Origin: Rubripirellula lacrimiformis
GTDB lineage: Bacteria > Planctomycetota > Planctomycetia > Pirellulales > Pirellulaceae
DNA: 64,000 bases
Assembly (NCBI RefSeq): GCF_007741535.1
Contig: NZ_CP036525.1
Coordinates: forward strand, 3,224,001-3,288,000
Direction: 5' to 3'
Shown: positions 17,887-25,862 of the stretch, piece after piece
Position numbering within the stretch: the stretch's first letter is position 1
How the letters are laid out: every line of letters starts with the position of its first letter
Translations under genes and position numbers: made by a program
The notes under the pieces: model-generated
The model's input: the letters and a program-made list of their open reading frames with translations, nothing else
Database searches by the model: none
Told to the model about the DNA's origin: nothing

Positions 17887-18783
17887 GGTTCGCTACGAAG
17901 AATCAACGCGGAACCGGCAAACCACGAATCACACGAATGACACGAATGGGAAATGCCCGTCGCCATTGTAGATTCGTGTCATTCGTGTGATTCGTGGTTT
18001 GGAACGTCTTCCCCGCTCTCGTATGGGCGCACCCACACCGGTCGAACCAGGGTATGAGTGCACGGGATGGTTCGCTACGAAGAATCGACACGGAACCGGC
18101 AAACCACGAATCACACGAATGACACGAATGGGAAATGCCCGTCGCCATTGTTGATTCGTGTCATTCGTGTGATTCGTGGTTTCGAACGTCTTCCCGCTCT
18201 CGTATGTGCGCACTCATATTGGTCGAACCGGGGAATGAGTGCACGGATTGTTCGCTACGAAGAATCGACACGGAACCGGCAAACCACGAATCACACGAAT
18301 GACACGAATGGGAAATGCCCGTCGCCGCGTATTCGTGTCATTTGTGTGATTCGTGGTTTCGAACGTCTTCCCCGCTCTCGTATGCGCGCACTCACATTGG
18401 TCGAACCGGGGAATGAGTGCACGGATTGTTCGCTACGAAGAATCGACACGGAACCGGCAAACCACGAATCACACGAATGACACGAATGGGAAATGCCCGT
18501 CCCCATCGTAGATTCGTGTCATTTGTGTGATTCGTGGTTTCGAACGTCTTCCCGCTCTCGTATGCGCGCACTCATATTGGTCGAACCGGGGAATGAGTGC
18601 ACGGATGGTTCGCTACGAAGAATCAACGCGGAAACGGCAAACCACGAATCACACGAATGACACGAATGGGAAATGCCCGTCGCCGCGTATTCGTGTCATT
18701 TGTGTGATTCGTGGTTTCGAACGTCTTCCCCGCTGTCGTATGCGCGCACTCACACCGGTCGAACCAGGGTATGAGTGCACGTG
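17887..18783. repeat. Array A: five tandem ~180-bp units with a long palindrome
   Basis: Units begin at 17887, 18069, 18249, 18427 and 18607 (178-182 bp). Each holds an inverted repeat with arms AAACCACGAATCACACGAAT extended by GACACGAAT, around a spacer with GGGAAATGCCCGTC; the right arm reads ATTCGTGTCATTCGTGTGAT and onwards. Outside the palindrome each unit has GAACGTCTTCCCCGCTCTCG and a TGAGTGCACGGAT end. Apparent frames through it (NHTNDTN... and IRVIRVIRG) come from the repeat and are not genes. Confidence 0.95.
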
Positions 18784-18975
18784 CTGTGATCTCGTGGATT
18801 CAGCTCGAGCTCTGCATGCGATCTACACGAAATGATCGACGGTGCCACGGGTGGCTAGCAGCTTGCAGGCGACTCACTACAATTCAGCGAAAGGCAGCTT
18901 GAATGGATTGATCTGTGTTCGAATCCGCTGAATCACTTCTGCCAAAACTTGGCTATTGAAATCAAAGAGACTTGT

Positions 18976-19290
18976 GTGGACTTCCCTGTAATCGTGACAG
19001 TAGTATTCGGAGCCTTTGTGGTCTTTGGAGGAATCATGGGCTACGTGAAAGCTTCAAGTAAGGCTTCCTTGATCGCAGGCAGCATCACTGGCGGACTCCT
19101 CCTTCTGTCTGCATTGCTGATCGCGAAAGACATCACAGCCGGGACCATTTTAGCGATCGTGGTTTCACTTCTGCTGATCGGTCAGTTTGGCCCCACGTTG
19201 CTCAAGAAGCTCAAGGTCATGCCGAACCTGCTGGTCGTCATCCTTGGGTTCATCACTGTGGGAACCCTCGTTTTCAGCCTGTTCCGATAG
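18976..19290 (+). CDS. TMEM14/UPF0136-like small membrane protein
   Basis: 104 residues from a GTG at 18976; the frame continues to a TTG at 18949 with no Shine-Dalgarno site, whereas AAGAGA precedes the GTG. Three or four helices span the protein. The stretch FGGIMGYVKASSKASLIAGS closely follows the signature of eukaryotic TMEM14 proteins and bacterial UPF0136 (GGIxGYxKAGSxxSLxAG). Human TMEM14C transports a porphyrin intermediate into mitochondria; a related bacterial function is unproven. It follows the repeat array and stands alone. Confidence 0.8.
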   Translation: MDFPVIVTVVFGAFVVFGGIMGYVKASSKASLIAGSITGGLLLLSALLIAKDITAGTILAIVVSLLLIGQFGPTLLKKLKVMPNLLVVILGFITVGTLVFSLFR

Positions 19291-19350
19291 GACCTATCAG
19301 CGGACTGCTGTCATGCAGCAAATCCGCGTTCGTCTTGCTGCCTCGCAGTT

Positions 19351-20232
19351 CTACAGTTTTTCGGTCAACAGGTTTTCGGTCAACAATTTGTTGTCGATCA
19401 ACCAATCGCACATTCGTTGCGGCCAGTCGCCAGCGGCGGTTTGAGTGCCGGGGCGGAATCCGAATCCGTGACCTGCGTTGCTGTAGACGTGCATTTCGCA
19501 GGGCACATCGGCCTGCTTGTATTGCAAGTACACCTTGGCCATGCCGATGGAGATGTCATCGCGATCGTGGAAGCCAAATGCGATGAACGCCGGTGGCATG
19601 CCGGGCTTCACCGTGAACGTGCTCGATTTGCCAGGATAGATCAGCCCCTCGAAGTCGGGCCGACTACTGACACGCTCGATTGGGTCATCGCTGCTGGCAT
19701 CGCCGTCCTGCGGATTCATTCCGGCATAAGCCGCCAATTCACCACCGGCGGAAAATCCGACGATGCCGATTCGATCTGGATCGATATTCCAAGTCGCCGC
19801 GTTGGCTCGTACGGTCCGAATCGCACGGCGTGTGTCGTCCATCGCATCGCCTTCCAGCGTGTAAGTCGAATCCGGTTCGCGGCACAGTCGATATCGCATC
19901 ACAAACGCAGCGATGCCATGGTCAGCAAACCACTGTGCGAGTGCGTCGCCTTCGTGACCCAAGCAGAGTTTTTGGTGGCCGCCGCCAGGGGCAATCAAGA
20001 TCGCGGTACCGGTCGATTTCCCCTGGGCAGGAAGATACGGCGTGATTGACGGGTGATGAACGTTGCTGACATTGGTCCCGTCCAACTTTTCCGGTTCGTG
20101 CATCCGGTCGACAGAGCCAGGGGCGCCGCCGGTCCACAGCGGAATTCGTTCAGGGGAATCAGCCGCCGACGAATCGGCTGAACCACCGGCCAAAAGGAAG
20201 CTGAACAAGCAAAGCGATAGAAGTCGTGTCAT
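19351..20232 (-). CDS. Secreted alpha/beta hydrolase (esterase/lipase type)
   Basis: 293 residues from the ATG at 20232, which begins a signal peptide (LLSLCLFSFLLAGGS). The nucleophile elbow GFSAGG places the catalytic serine at 161; APGGGH (81-86) forms an oxyanion loop like the HGG of the lipase/esterase family; the late NAGHGFGFR holds the probable catalytic histidine. The best match in outline is the carbohydrate esterase/BD-FAE-like group, in which GGGH precedes GxSAGG. The C-terminal LLTENLLTEKL derives from a short direct repeat. The (AACTCG)10 tract lies upstream. Confidence 0.85.
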   Translation of the reverse strand: MTRLLSLCLFSFLLAGGSADSSAADSPERIPLWTGGAPGSVDRMHEPEKLDGTNVSNVHHPSITPYLPAQGKSTGTAILIAPGGGHQKLCLGHEGDALAQWFADHGIAAFVMRYRLCREPDSTYTLEGDAMDDTRRAIRTVRANAATWNIDPDRIGIVGFSAGGELAAYAGMNPQDGDASSDDPIERVSSRPDFEGLIYPGKSSTFTVKPGMPPAFIAFGFHDRDDISIGMAKVYLQYKQADVPCEMHVYSNAGHGFGFRPGTQTAAGDWPQRMCDWLIDNKLLTENLLTEKL

Positions 20233-20619
20233 GGTCGCGCCAGAGTCGCTCGGGGAATGGATTTCATCAACATTGTAAACGCAGGGAACCGATGTTGATC
20301 GATCCACTGCAAAGCCACCAAGCACTCGGGTTGGCGACCGTCTCTTCTTCAAACTCGTTGGTTGTGGTTGAAGCGGTATGTGGTGCTGACCGTCAATGGC
20401 ATCAAGATTTGAGTTGCGAGTTGCGAGTGTGGAATCCATTCGCGAAAACTTAAACTCGAACTCGAACTCGAACTCGAACTCGAACTCGAACTCGAACTCG
20501 AACTCGAACGATTCTTCCCTACCAACAACCGAAACCCGCCAGCCCTGGGATCATCCCGAACCCGCTCGCTGGCCAGACCGCAACCGCGCTCGGCTAACTC
20601 AAAATTCGATTCCAACGAC
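20233..20619. other. Intergenic region with hexamer microsatellite
   Basis: This 387-base gap between two minus-strand genes contains the AACTCG array at 20454-20513. Nothing else was recognised. Confidence 0.5.
20454..20513. repeat. Microsatellite (AACTCG)10
   Basis: Ten perfect copies of a hexamer between the alpha/beta hydrolase gene and the sialidase-like gene. A related, shorter and interrupted tract is at 58933-59009. Because the unit is a multiple of three, open frames run through it (NSNSNS) without coding meaning. Confidence 0.95.
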
Positions 20620-22542
20620 CTACTTCGCCTTCGCTGCCTGCAGCATCTTCCGCACTCGCGCTTGTTCTTTTTCAAGTGCCCCGGCTGGGATTGGCATCGG
20701 CGTAAAGTCCGGCGATGGTCGGAGCGTTTCTTCGGCAGGGATCGATCGCATGCGGAGGTTGCGATACCACACCGGTTGGCCATGATCTTGCAGCCATAGT
20801 TCACCGCCACGACCGGTCAGATCACCGCCGCGAATCGTCAGCAATTCCACCATCGGTGCCCATTTGGGATCGGTGTAATCGAAGTCCAATACTTTTTGGC
20901 CATTGAGCCAATGTTGGATCACGGTTCCCTTGCACACCACGCGGCCGCTGTTCCACTGGCCCACAGGCCGCGTCGCATCTTTGTTGGGGGCCATACAGAA
21001 GAACAACGACGCGGCAGCTTGCCGAGGGTTTTCACCGTAGGGACTATCGATGTTGTCCAGCACTTGATATTCCACCTGGCCCGGTCGGTAATAGACGCCG
21101 CTGTTGCAGCCCTTGGACACTTTCCACTCGAACCGCAACTCGAAGTCGTCCGGCACGGTTTGGCCTTTGTAGGTCAACGGTCCACCCGACTCGGCCCGAT
21201 AGTAGGCTCCGTCTTCAAGACGCCAATTTCCACCATGTTCCCAGCCGTCGAATGAATCGTCACTTGAAAGCGGTACGAACCCACGGTCTTTTTCCCGTTG
21301 ACGATTCGTGGCTGCATCGCCCGCCAGCGGGCGGCTGATCAACATCTTCCGTTTGGATTTTGGCGCCACCATCTTCTTTGCCAAAATGTCTTCTTCGGTG
21401 AAGCGTGCCATCAAAATTTCGCCATCTGCCGACCGGTTGCGATCGTACGAGAGATAGATTGTGCCGTCGGGGGCTTGGAAACCATCGGGATAGGAGATCC
21501 CCTTGCGATCATCCAGAACCAAACCACCCTTCCACGACTTGCCATCGTCTTCGGAAAGCCAAGCACTCAGTTGCACTCGCCCGCTGTGCGAATCAAGTTT
21601 GTCGCCATGTTTCACCAGCAGGATCCGACCCGAGGCGAGTCGGCGGAAGTGGAACCGTGCATTGGGGTGTCGAATTCCATCCGGCCGAGTCGCTGTCGAC
21701 CAAGTACGTCCATGGTCGGTGGATGTGGATTGCATGATCCCTTTGGCGGTGCGTATCAGCATCCAAAGTGACTTATCTTCCCGCTCGACAATCATGTGTT
21801 CGTGCCAATCCGGCGACGGTACTTGGGCGGCACCGCGACGCGTCCAAGTCTGGCCTTCGTCGGTCGATACAAACACGTTCGCACCGCGCAGGGGATCCAG
21901 TTCGGCAAAGCAACCTTTGAATTCACCCAGACCGCCTCGTTGGTCCAATGAAATGGGCAGCATCCATTCGCCGTTGGAAAGCACGGTCGGCTTGTTCAGT
22001 GTGACGCCATGCCAAATTCGTTTGGGTTCCGACCACACCGGTTCGTCGGCGTCGGGGTTTTCACAGATCGTCGCCCATACGCCGCCGCGTCCGTCAAACA
22101 TGTCCATCGATTGATCAAAGAAGATCCACAAACGGCCCAGTGGATCGGTCCACAAGTTTCCGACAAGCGTGCTGCGTTTTCGTGGCAGATCTTTCGAATC
22201 CGTATCGATGACCAAACGCGGCGGCGACCAGCTCTCGCCGTCATCGTCGCTGGTGGCCAGCACGAAAAATGCATCCGGGCTATCGCCGCCGGCTACCCAA
22301 CATGCCCACAGCCGTCCGCCGGGGGTGCGTTCGATTCCGATCGTCATGCCGTAGTCAAGTTTGTCAAAGCCGTACTGCGGCAGCGGCGTCGTATTCAGAA
22401 CCGGCGTGTCGAGCGCGTGCGCTGCGATCGCTTCCAGTTCCGCAATTCGCATCGATTGGGTTTGTGCGAGCGTTGTGGCCGAAGGGGCAACAAAAAACGC
22501 GATGACGGCCAGGGAATGCAGAACGGTGGGCAGGCGAAGCAT
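20620..22542 (-). CDS. Secreted sialidase-like exo-hydrolase fused to DUF1080
   Basis: 640 residues from the ATG at 22542 (signal peptide MLRLPTVLHSLAVIAFFVA). The first two thirds (about 60-420) form a sialidase-type six-bladed propeller with Asp boxes SDDDGESW, STDEGQTW, STDHGRTW and SEDDGKSW; DUF1080 (3-keto-disaccharide hydrolase-type, laminin-like beta sandwich) follows from about 450 (DSFDGWEHGGNWRLEDGAYY ... GCNSGVYYRPG). In planctomycetes DUF1080 domains accompany glycan-degrading enzymes. It probably acts on a polysaccharide in the periplasm; substrate unknown. Confidence 0.85.
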   Translation of the reverse strand: MLRLPTVLHSLAVIAFFVAPSATTLAQTQSMRIAELEAIAAHALDTPVLNTTPLPQYGFDKLDYGMTIGIERTPGGRLWACWVAGGDSPDAFFVLATSDDDGESWSPPRLVIDTDSKDLPRKRSTLVGNLWTDPLGRLWIFFDQSMDMFDGRGGVWATICENPDADEPVWSEPKRIWHGVTLNKPTVLSNGEWMLPISLDQRGGLGEFKGCFAELDPLRGANVFVSTDEGQTWTRRGAAQVPSPDWHEHMIVEREDKSLWMLIRTAKGIMQSTSTDHGRTWSTATRPDGIRHPNARFHFRRLASGRILLVKHGDKLDSHSGRVQLSAWLSEDDGKSWKGGLVLDDRKGISYPDGFQAPDGTIYLSYDRNRSADGEILMARFTEEDILAKKMVAPKSKRKMLISRPLAGDAATNRQREKDRGFVPLSSDDSFDGWEHGGNWRLEDGAYYRAESGGPLTYKGQTVPDDFELRFEWKVSKGCNSGVYYRPGQVEYQVLDNIDSPYGENPRQAAASLFFCMAPNKDATRPVGQWNSGRVVCKGTVIQHWLNGQKVLDFDYTDPKWAPMVELLTIRGGDLTGRGGELWLQDHGQPVWYRNLRMRSIPAEETLRPSPDFTPMPIPAGALEKEQARVRKMLQAAKAK

Positions 22543-22883
22543 GAAAGGTGGGCTCTGAGGTGGGGCAGGATTCTGGATTTGGGAGGCAGGGTGACGGGCA
22601 TCGATTCCGATTTCTCCGATAGCCAAGATCGGTCGTGCGCAACGTCGGGCAATGGGATGGCACCAGCGAAACCGGTGGCGAACACTCCATTTTTCGTGCT
22701 GCGGTCGCTCATTCTAATCATAGCGGCGGTGTGGGATGGGCATGACGGACCAGAAGTCGCCATCGGCACGCGGGTTGGAACCCGACCAAATCTTCCGTTG
22801 GCGAGTCGCCGCGATTGACAGATTCGGGTGGGGGGCGCATGGTTAGCTACGCTTCGCAGGCCGTTCCTAGCTAGTACCCGTGC
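22543..22883. other. Divergent intergenic region
   Basis: About 340 bases lie between the sialidase-like gene (minus) and the MFS gene (plus), so both promoters should be here. No clear -10/-35 elements or other structure was recognised. Confidence 0.4.
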
Positions 22884-24188
22884 ATGCACAACCTCGATCA
22901 GGAATCATCGTTCATCCGTCGATCGATCTCGATCCTCGCGCTGGTTGTCGCTGGCGAAGCCGTCTTCTTTTTGCCGTTTGTGCTTCCCCGCGTTTTCCGT
23001 CCGACGCTGTTGGATGTCTTCGGTCTGACCAACCTAGAACTAGGGATCGCATTTTCGGTTTACGGAGTGGTCGCGATGTTGGCGTACTTCCCGGGTGGGC
23101 CGCTGGCAGATCGGTATCCGGCGAGAAAGCTAATGGCGTTTGCGTTGCTGGCGACATCGATGGGCGGCCTGGTGATGACTTCGATCCCATCGTTGGCGGC
23201 ACTGAATGGGTTGTATGGTTTTTGGGGTGTGACGACGATCCTGTTGTTTTGGGCGCCGTTGATTCGAGCAACACGTGCGTGGGGCGGGGCCAAACTACCG
23301 GGTCGCGCCTTCGGGATACTCGACGGAGGCCGTGGATTGGTGGCTGCGGCCATTGGCAGCGGGGCGGTGGCGCTGTTCGCATTCTTCATGCCCGACGAAG
23401 TTCAAAGTGCATCTCCGGAACAGCGGGAAAGCGCCTTTCGAAACGTGATCTTGCTGTTTTCGGGAATCACGTTTGCCGCGGCGGTATTCGTGTGGTTTGC
23501 ACTTCCACAGCAGAGCAGCACGCCGCGTGAAATGCCGAACCGATTCGAACCGAAAGGACTGAACCGTGTAATACGGATGCCGACGGTGTGGCTGCAAGCG
23601 ATCGTGGTCGTCTGCGCGTACGTGGGTTACAAGGGGCTGGACGATGTTTCGCTGTACGCCCACGAAGTCTTGGAATTCGACGAAGTTCAATCGGCCAGGG
23701 TAGGCACACTTTCGATGTGGATGCGTCCCTTCGCGGCGATCGCTGCAGGCCTGCTTGCCGATCGCTTTGGCGTCGCCCGATTAACGACTCTAAGTCTGTT
23801 GATGCTGGCGCTTGGCAGCACCATGATGGCAGCGGGTACGTTTCGTCCCGGCATGACAGCGTTCTTTTTTGTGACACTGATCGCCACCAGCTCAGCAGTG
23901 TTCGCTTTGCGAGGACTGTATTACGCGATGATGGAAGAAGGTCGCGTGCCATTTGGGGACACCGGCAGCGCGGTCGGCATCGTATCGGTTGTCGGATACA
24001 CGCCTGACATTTTCATGGGACCACTGATGGGGATCCTGCTGGATCGATGGCCGGGGCCGTTAGGCCACCAGTACGTGTTCGCGGTGCTGGCCGTATTCGC
24101 GTTGGTCGGTCTGTTGGCATCGATTCTGTTTTGGCGTCTTGTGCAACGATCGATCCAAGAACCGATCCGACCAGCGACGTCGCCCTAG
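22884..24188 (+). CDS. Major facilitator superfamily transporter
   Basis: 434 residues with about twelve membrane segments. The MFS motif A appears after helix 2 as GGPLADRYPARK, followed by helices with AMLAYFPGG and MGGLVMTS. The second half repeats the pattern around GLLADRFGVARL (residues about 285-296). The substrate is not apparent; no drug-efflux motif C was identified. The stop overlaps by 4 nt the stop of the convergent methyltransferase gene. Confidence 0.88.
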   Translation: MHNLDQESSFIRRSISILALVVAGEAVFFLPFVLPRVFRPTLLDVFGLTNLELGIAFSVYGVVAMLAYFPGGPLADRYPARKLMAFALLATSMGGLVMTSIPSLAALNGLYGFWGVTTILLFWAPLIRATRAWGGAKLPGRAFGILDGGRGLVAAAIGSGAVALFAFFMPDEVQSASPEQRESAFRNVILLFSGITFAAAVFVWFALPQQSSTPREMPNRFEPKGLNRVIRMPTVWLQAIVVVCAYVGYKGLDDVSLYAHEVLEFDEVQSARVGTLSMWMRPFAAIAAGLLADRFGVARLTTLSLLMLALGSTMMAAGTFRPGMTAFFFVTLIATSSAVFALRGLYYAMMEEGRVPFGDTGSAVGIVSVVGYTPDIFMGPLMGILLDRWPGPLGHQYVFAVLAVFALVGLLASILFWRLVQRSIQEPIRPATSP

Positions 24189-24964
24189 TCCTGGATACCA
24201 TGTTGTTCCAGGAAATCTTCTGGAATCGAAGCCGTCAGACGCCCGACCAAGGCATAGTAGAACAGCTGCGTCCCTTCCATCGACAGGCGATGTCGGTAGA
24301 GTTCTAAATGATAGATGTCGAGGTACTTCGAGAAGATCAATTCGCGAACGAGACGCGAAAACCCTGTGTTCTCGGAAGGATCCAGGAACGTTTCTTTAAT
24401 ATTGAAAGCCAGCCAACCGTCGGTCTGAACCAGCTTCACCGCATTGAAAAACGCTCGTGGTGGGATGTCGCCAAAGCCGAGTGCTGCGACGCAGGTTAGG
24501 CAGTTGAACCGCCACTCGCGGATTTCATCCAACACGTCCGGGTCGGGGCTTGCGAAGTCGTGGACATAGTAGTCGTCATAGACCGTGGATCGGTCTCGGT
24601 ACGCCGCATCGCGAGCTTCGGGAATGATATCCGCACCCACCAGTCGGGCGACGCCGTCACGTTTCAGCACCTCGCCCATCATTCCATTACCAGCTCCCAA
24701 ATCGATCACGCGCAACTCGGTTACCGATTCGCGGGCGGTATTGAGTGCACGTTGCAGCAGATCGGCAACTTTCTCGGGCGAGTTGCAACGAAGTCGCTCG
24801 TAAAACAGCTGTTCGTACAAGCCGGGCCGCTGGTAGATTTCTTCGTAATCGTGGAACCGCAATCGTTTTTCTTCACCATCCTCCATCAGGGTAAAGAAGA
24901 CTTCGTCTTGCCCTAGTTGTTCGGAATTGGATGGCGGAAACTGGATTCGGTGGCGTTTAGGCAT
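24185..24964 (-). CDS. Class I SAM-dependent methyltransferase
   Basis: 259 residues with a Rossmann methyltransferase core at about 85-200. Motif I is VIDLGAGNGMMGEVL, motif II/acidic strand VGADIIPEARDAA, and the motif IV strand FNCLTCVAALGFGDIPP; AFNIKETFL is a late strand. The N-terminal 80 residues (EVFFTLMEDGEEKRLRFHDYEEIYQRPGLYEQLFYERLRC) are an unassigned helical part that could form a substrate lid, as in Mpe-type methyltransferases. Substrate unknown. It converges on the MFS gene with overlapping stops. Confidence 0.85.
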   Translation of the reverse strand: MPKRHRIQFPPSNSEQLGQDEVFFTLMEDGEEKRLRFHDYEEIYQRPGLYEQLFYERLRCNSPEKVADLLQRALNTARESVTELRVIDLGAGNGMMGEVLKRDGVARLVGADIIPEARDAAYRDRSTVYDDYYVHDFASPDPDVLDEIREWRFNCLTCVAALGFGDIPPRAFFNAVKLVQTDGWLAFNIKETFLDPSENTGFSRLVRELIFSKYLDIYHLELYRHRLSMEGTQLFYYALVGRLTASIPEDFLEQHGIQD

Positions 24965-25322
24965 AGTAAACAGCGTACCGGTACAGGGTGCCGCAACAAA
25001 GGCCCCGCAACCGAGTCACGGCGAATTCGCCAGTCTGCAGAACGGGCATCGATCCAATCAGCGCCGCCTCCGTCGTGGGATTCGCCAAAATTCCCTTCAT
25101 TAGTAACCCCGGCTGGAAATGATTTCTGGCGAAGACCACTACGTTGGCGGTGGCGATCAATGTCTTAGCCAATACCGATTGAAAGTTTGCCTGGACCAAA
25201 TTTTGTTACGCGATACGCAAAAACTCTCGGAATGATTGCCGCAAAGATCGCCCTTCTTGAGACTACTTATGTGACGGGCTTCATCGGGAAGCGCTTTCCG
25301 CAAAACTAGAGAGGGCCCCGTT
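24965..25322. other. Divergent intergenic region upstream of the sigma factor
   Basis: About 360 bases separate the methyltransferase and the ECF sigma gene. There is an AT-rich patch near 25195-25225 (AAATTTTGTTACGCG) but no clear ECF-type or sigma70 promoter was assigned. No gene was recognised. Confidence 0.4.
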
Positions 25323-25862
25323 GTGTCAAGCGACCGAGAGATCATCGAAACAGTACTCGCCGGCGAGACCAATGCGTATGCGGCGCTTATTAGCCGCTAC
25401 GAACGTCTTGCTCGCGGGACCGCCAAGCGAATCGTTCAGGATGACCATCTGGTCGACGATATCGCTCAGGATTCTTTCATCGCAGCATTCAAGGGGCTTT
25501 CGACGCTTAGAGATCATGGCAGTTTTCCTGCATGGCTGGTGGGGATCGTTCGACGTCGCGCATCGTCAACCGCCGCAAAGCAGATACGCAATACGCCCGC
25601 TACGCTCGACCCAGATACCGCAGTCGATTCCAGCGGATGGACCAGCAGTTCGATGGAACTGTTGGAATTGATCGATCGACTGCCTGATCAAGAGCGGATC
25701 GCTATCGCACTGAAGCACTTCGAGGGGCACAGCGCCCAGGAAATTGCCGACATGCTCGGCTGCCCCGTCGGCACCATTACAAAACAACTTTCTCGCGCAC
25801 GCCAGCGACTACACGCATGGCTAACCCAAGAGGAGTGTAGGAAGCATGAGCCAACTCAATGA
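25323..25862 (+). CDS. ECF-type RNA polymerase sigma factor
   Basis: 179 residues from a GTG with GAGAGG about 8 nt upstream. Sigma region 2 covers about 18-83 (AYAALISRYERLARGTAKRIVQ then DDIAQDSFIAAFKGL, the core-binding and -10 part); region 4 covers about 112-170 (LLELIDRLPDQERIAIALKHFEGHSAQEIADML then VGTITKQLSRARQRL, the -35-binding helix-turn-helix). It overlaps by 17 nt a membrane anti-sigma-like gene, which indicates regulation by that protein. Target promoters are unknown. Confidence 0.92.
   Translation: MSSDREIIETVLAGETNAYAALISRYERLARGTAKRIVQDDHLVDDIAQDSFIAAFKGLSTLRDHGSFPAWLVGIVRRRASSTAAKQIRNTPATLDPDTAVDSSGWTSSSMELLELIDRLPDQERIAIALKHFEGHSAQEIADMLGCPVGTITKQLSRARQRLHAWLTQEECRKHEPTQ

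Noticed and set aside
17887-18783. Possible CRISPR array or IS remnant
   Set aside because: Units are 180 bp with internal palindromes and near-identical contents; no spacers, no transposase frame, no target-site duplication recognised.
17903-18835. Several frames with NHTNDTN and IRVIRVIRG repeats
   Set aside because: They are translations of palindromic array A on both strands; no Shine-Dalgarno or conserved domain.
18901-18960. GTTCGAATCC resembling a tRNA T-loop
   Set aside because: No acceptor stem or anticodon arm could be fitted around it.
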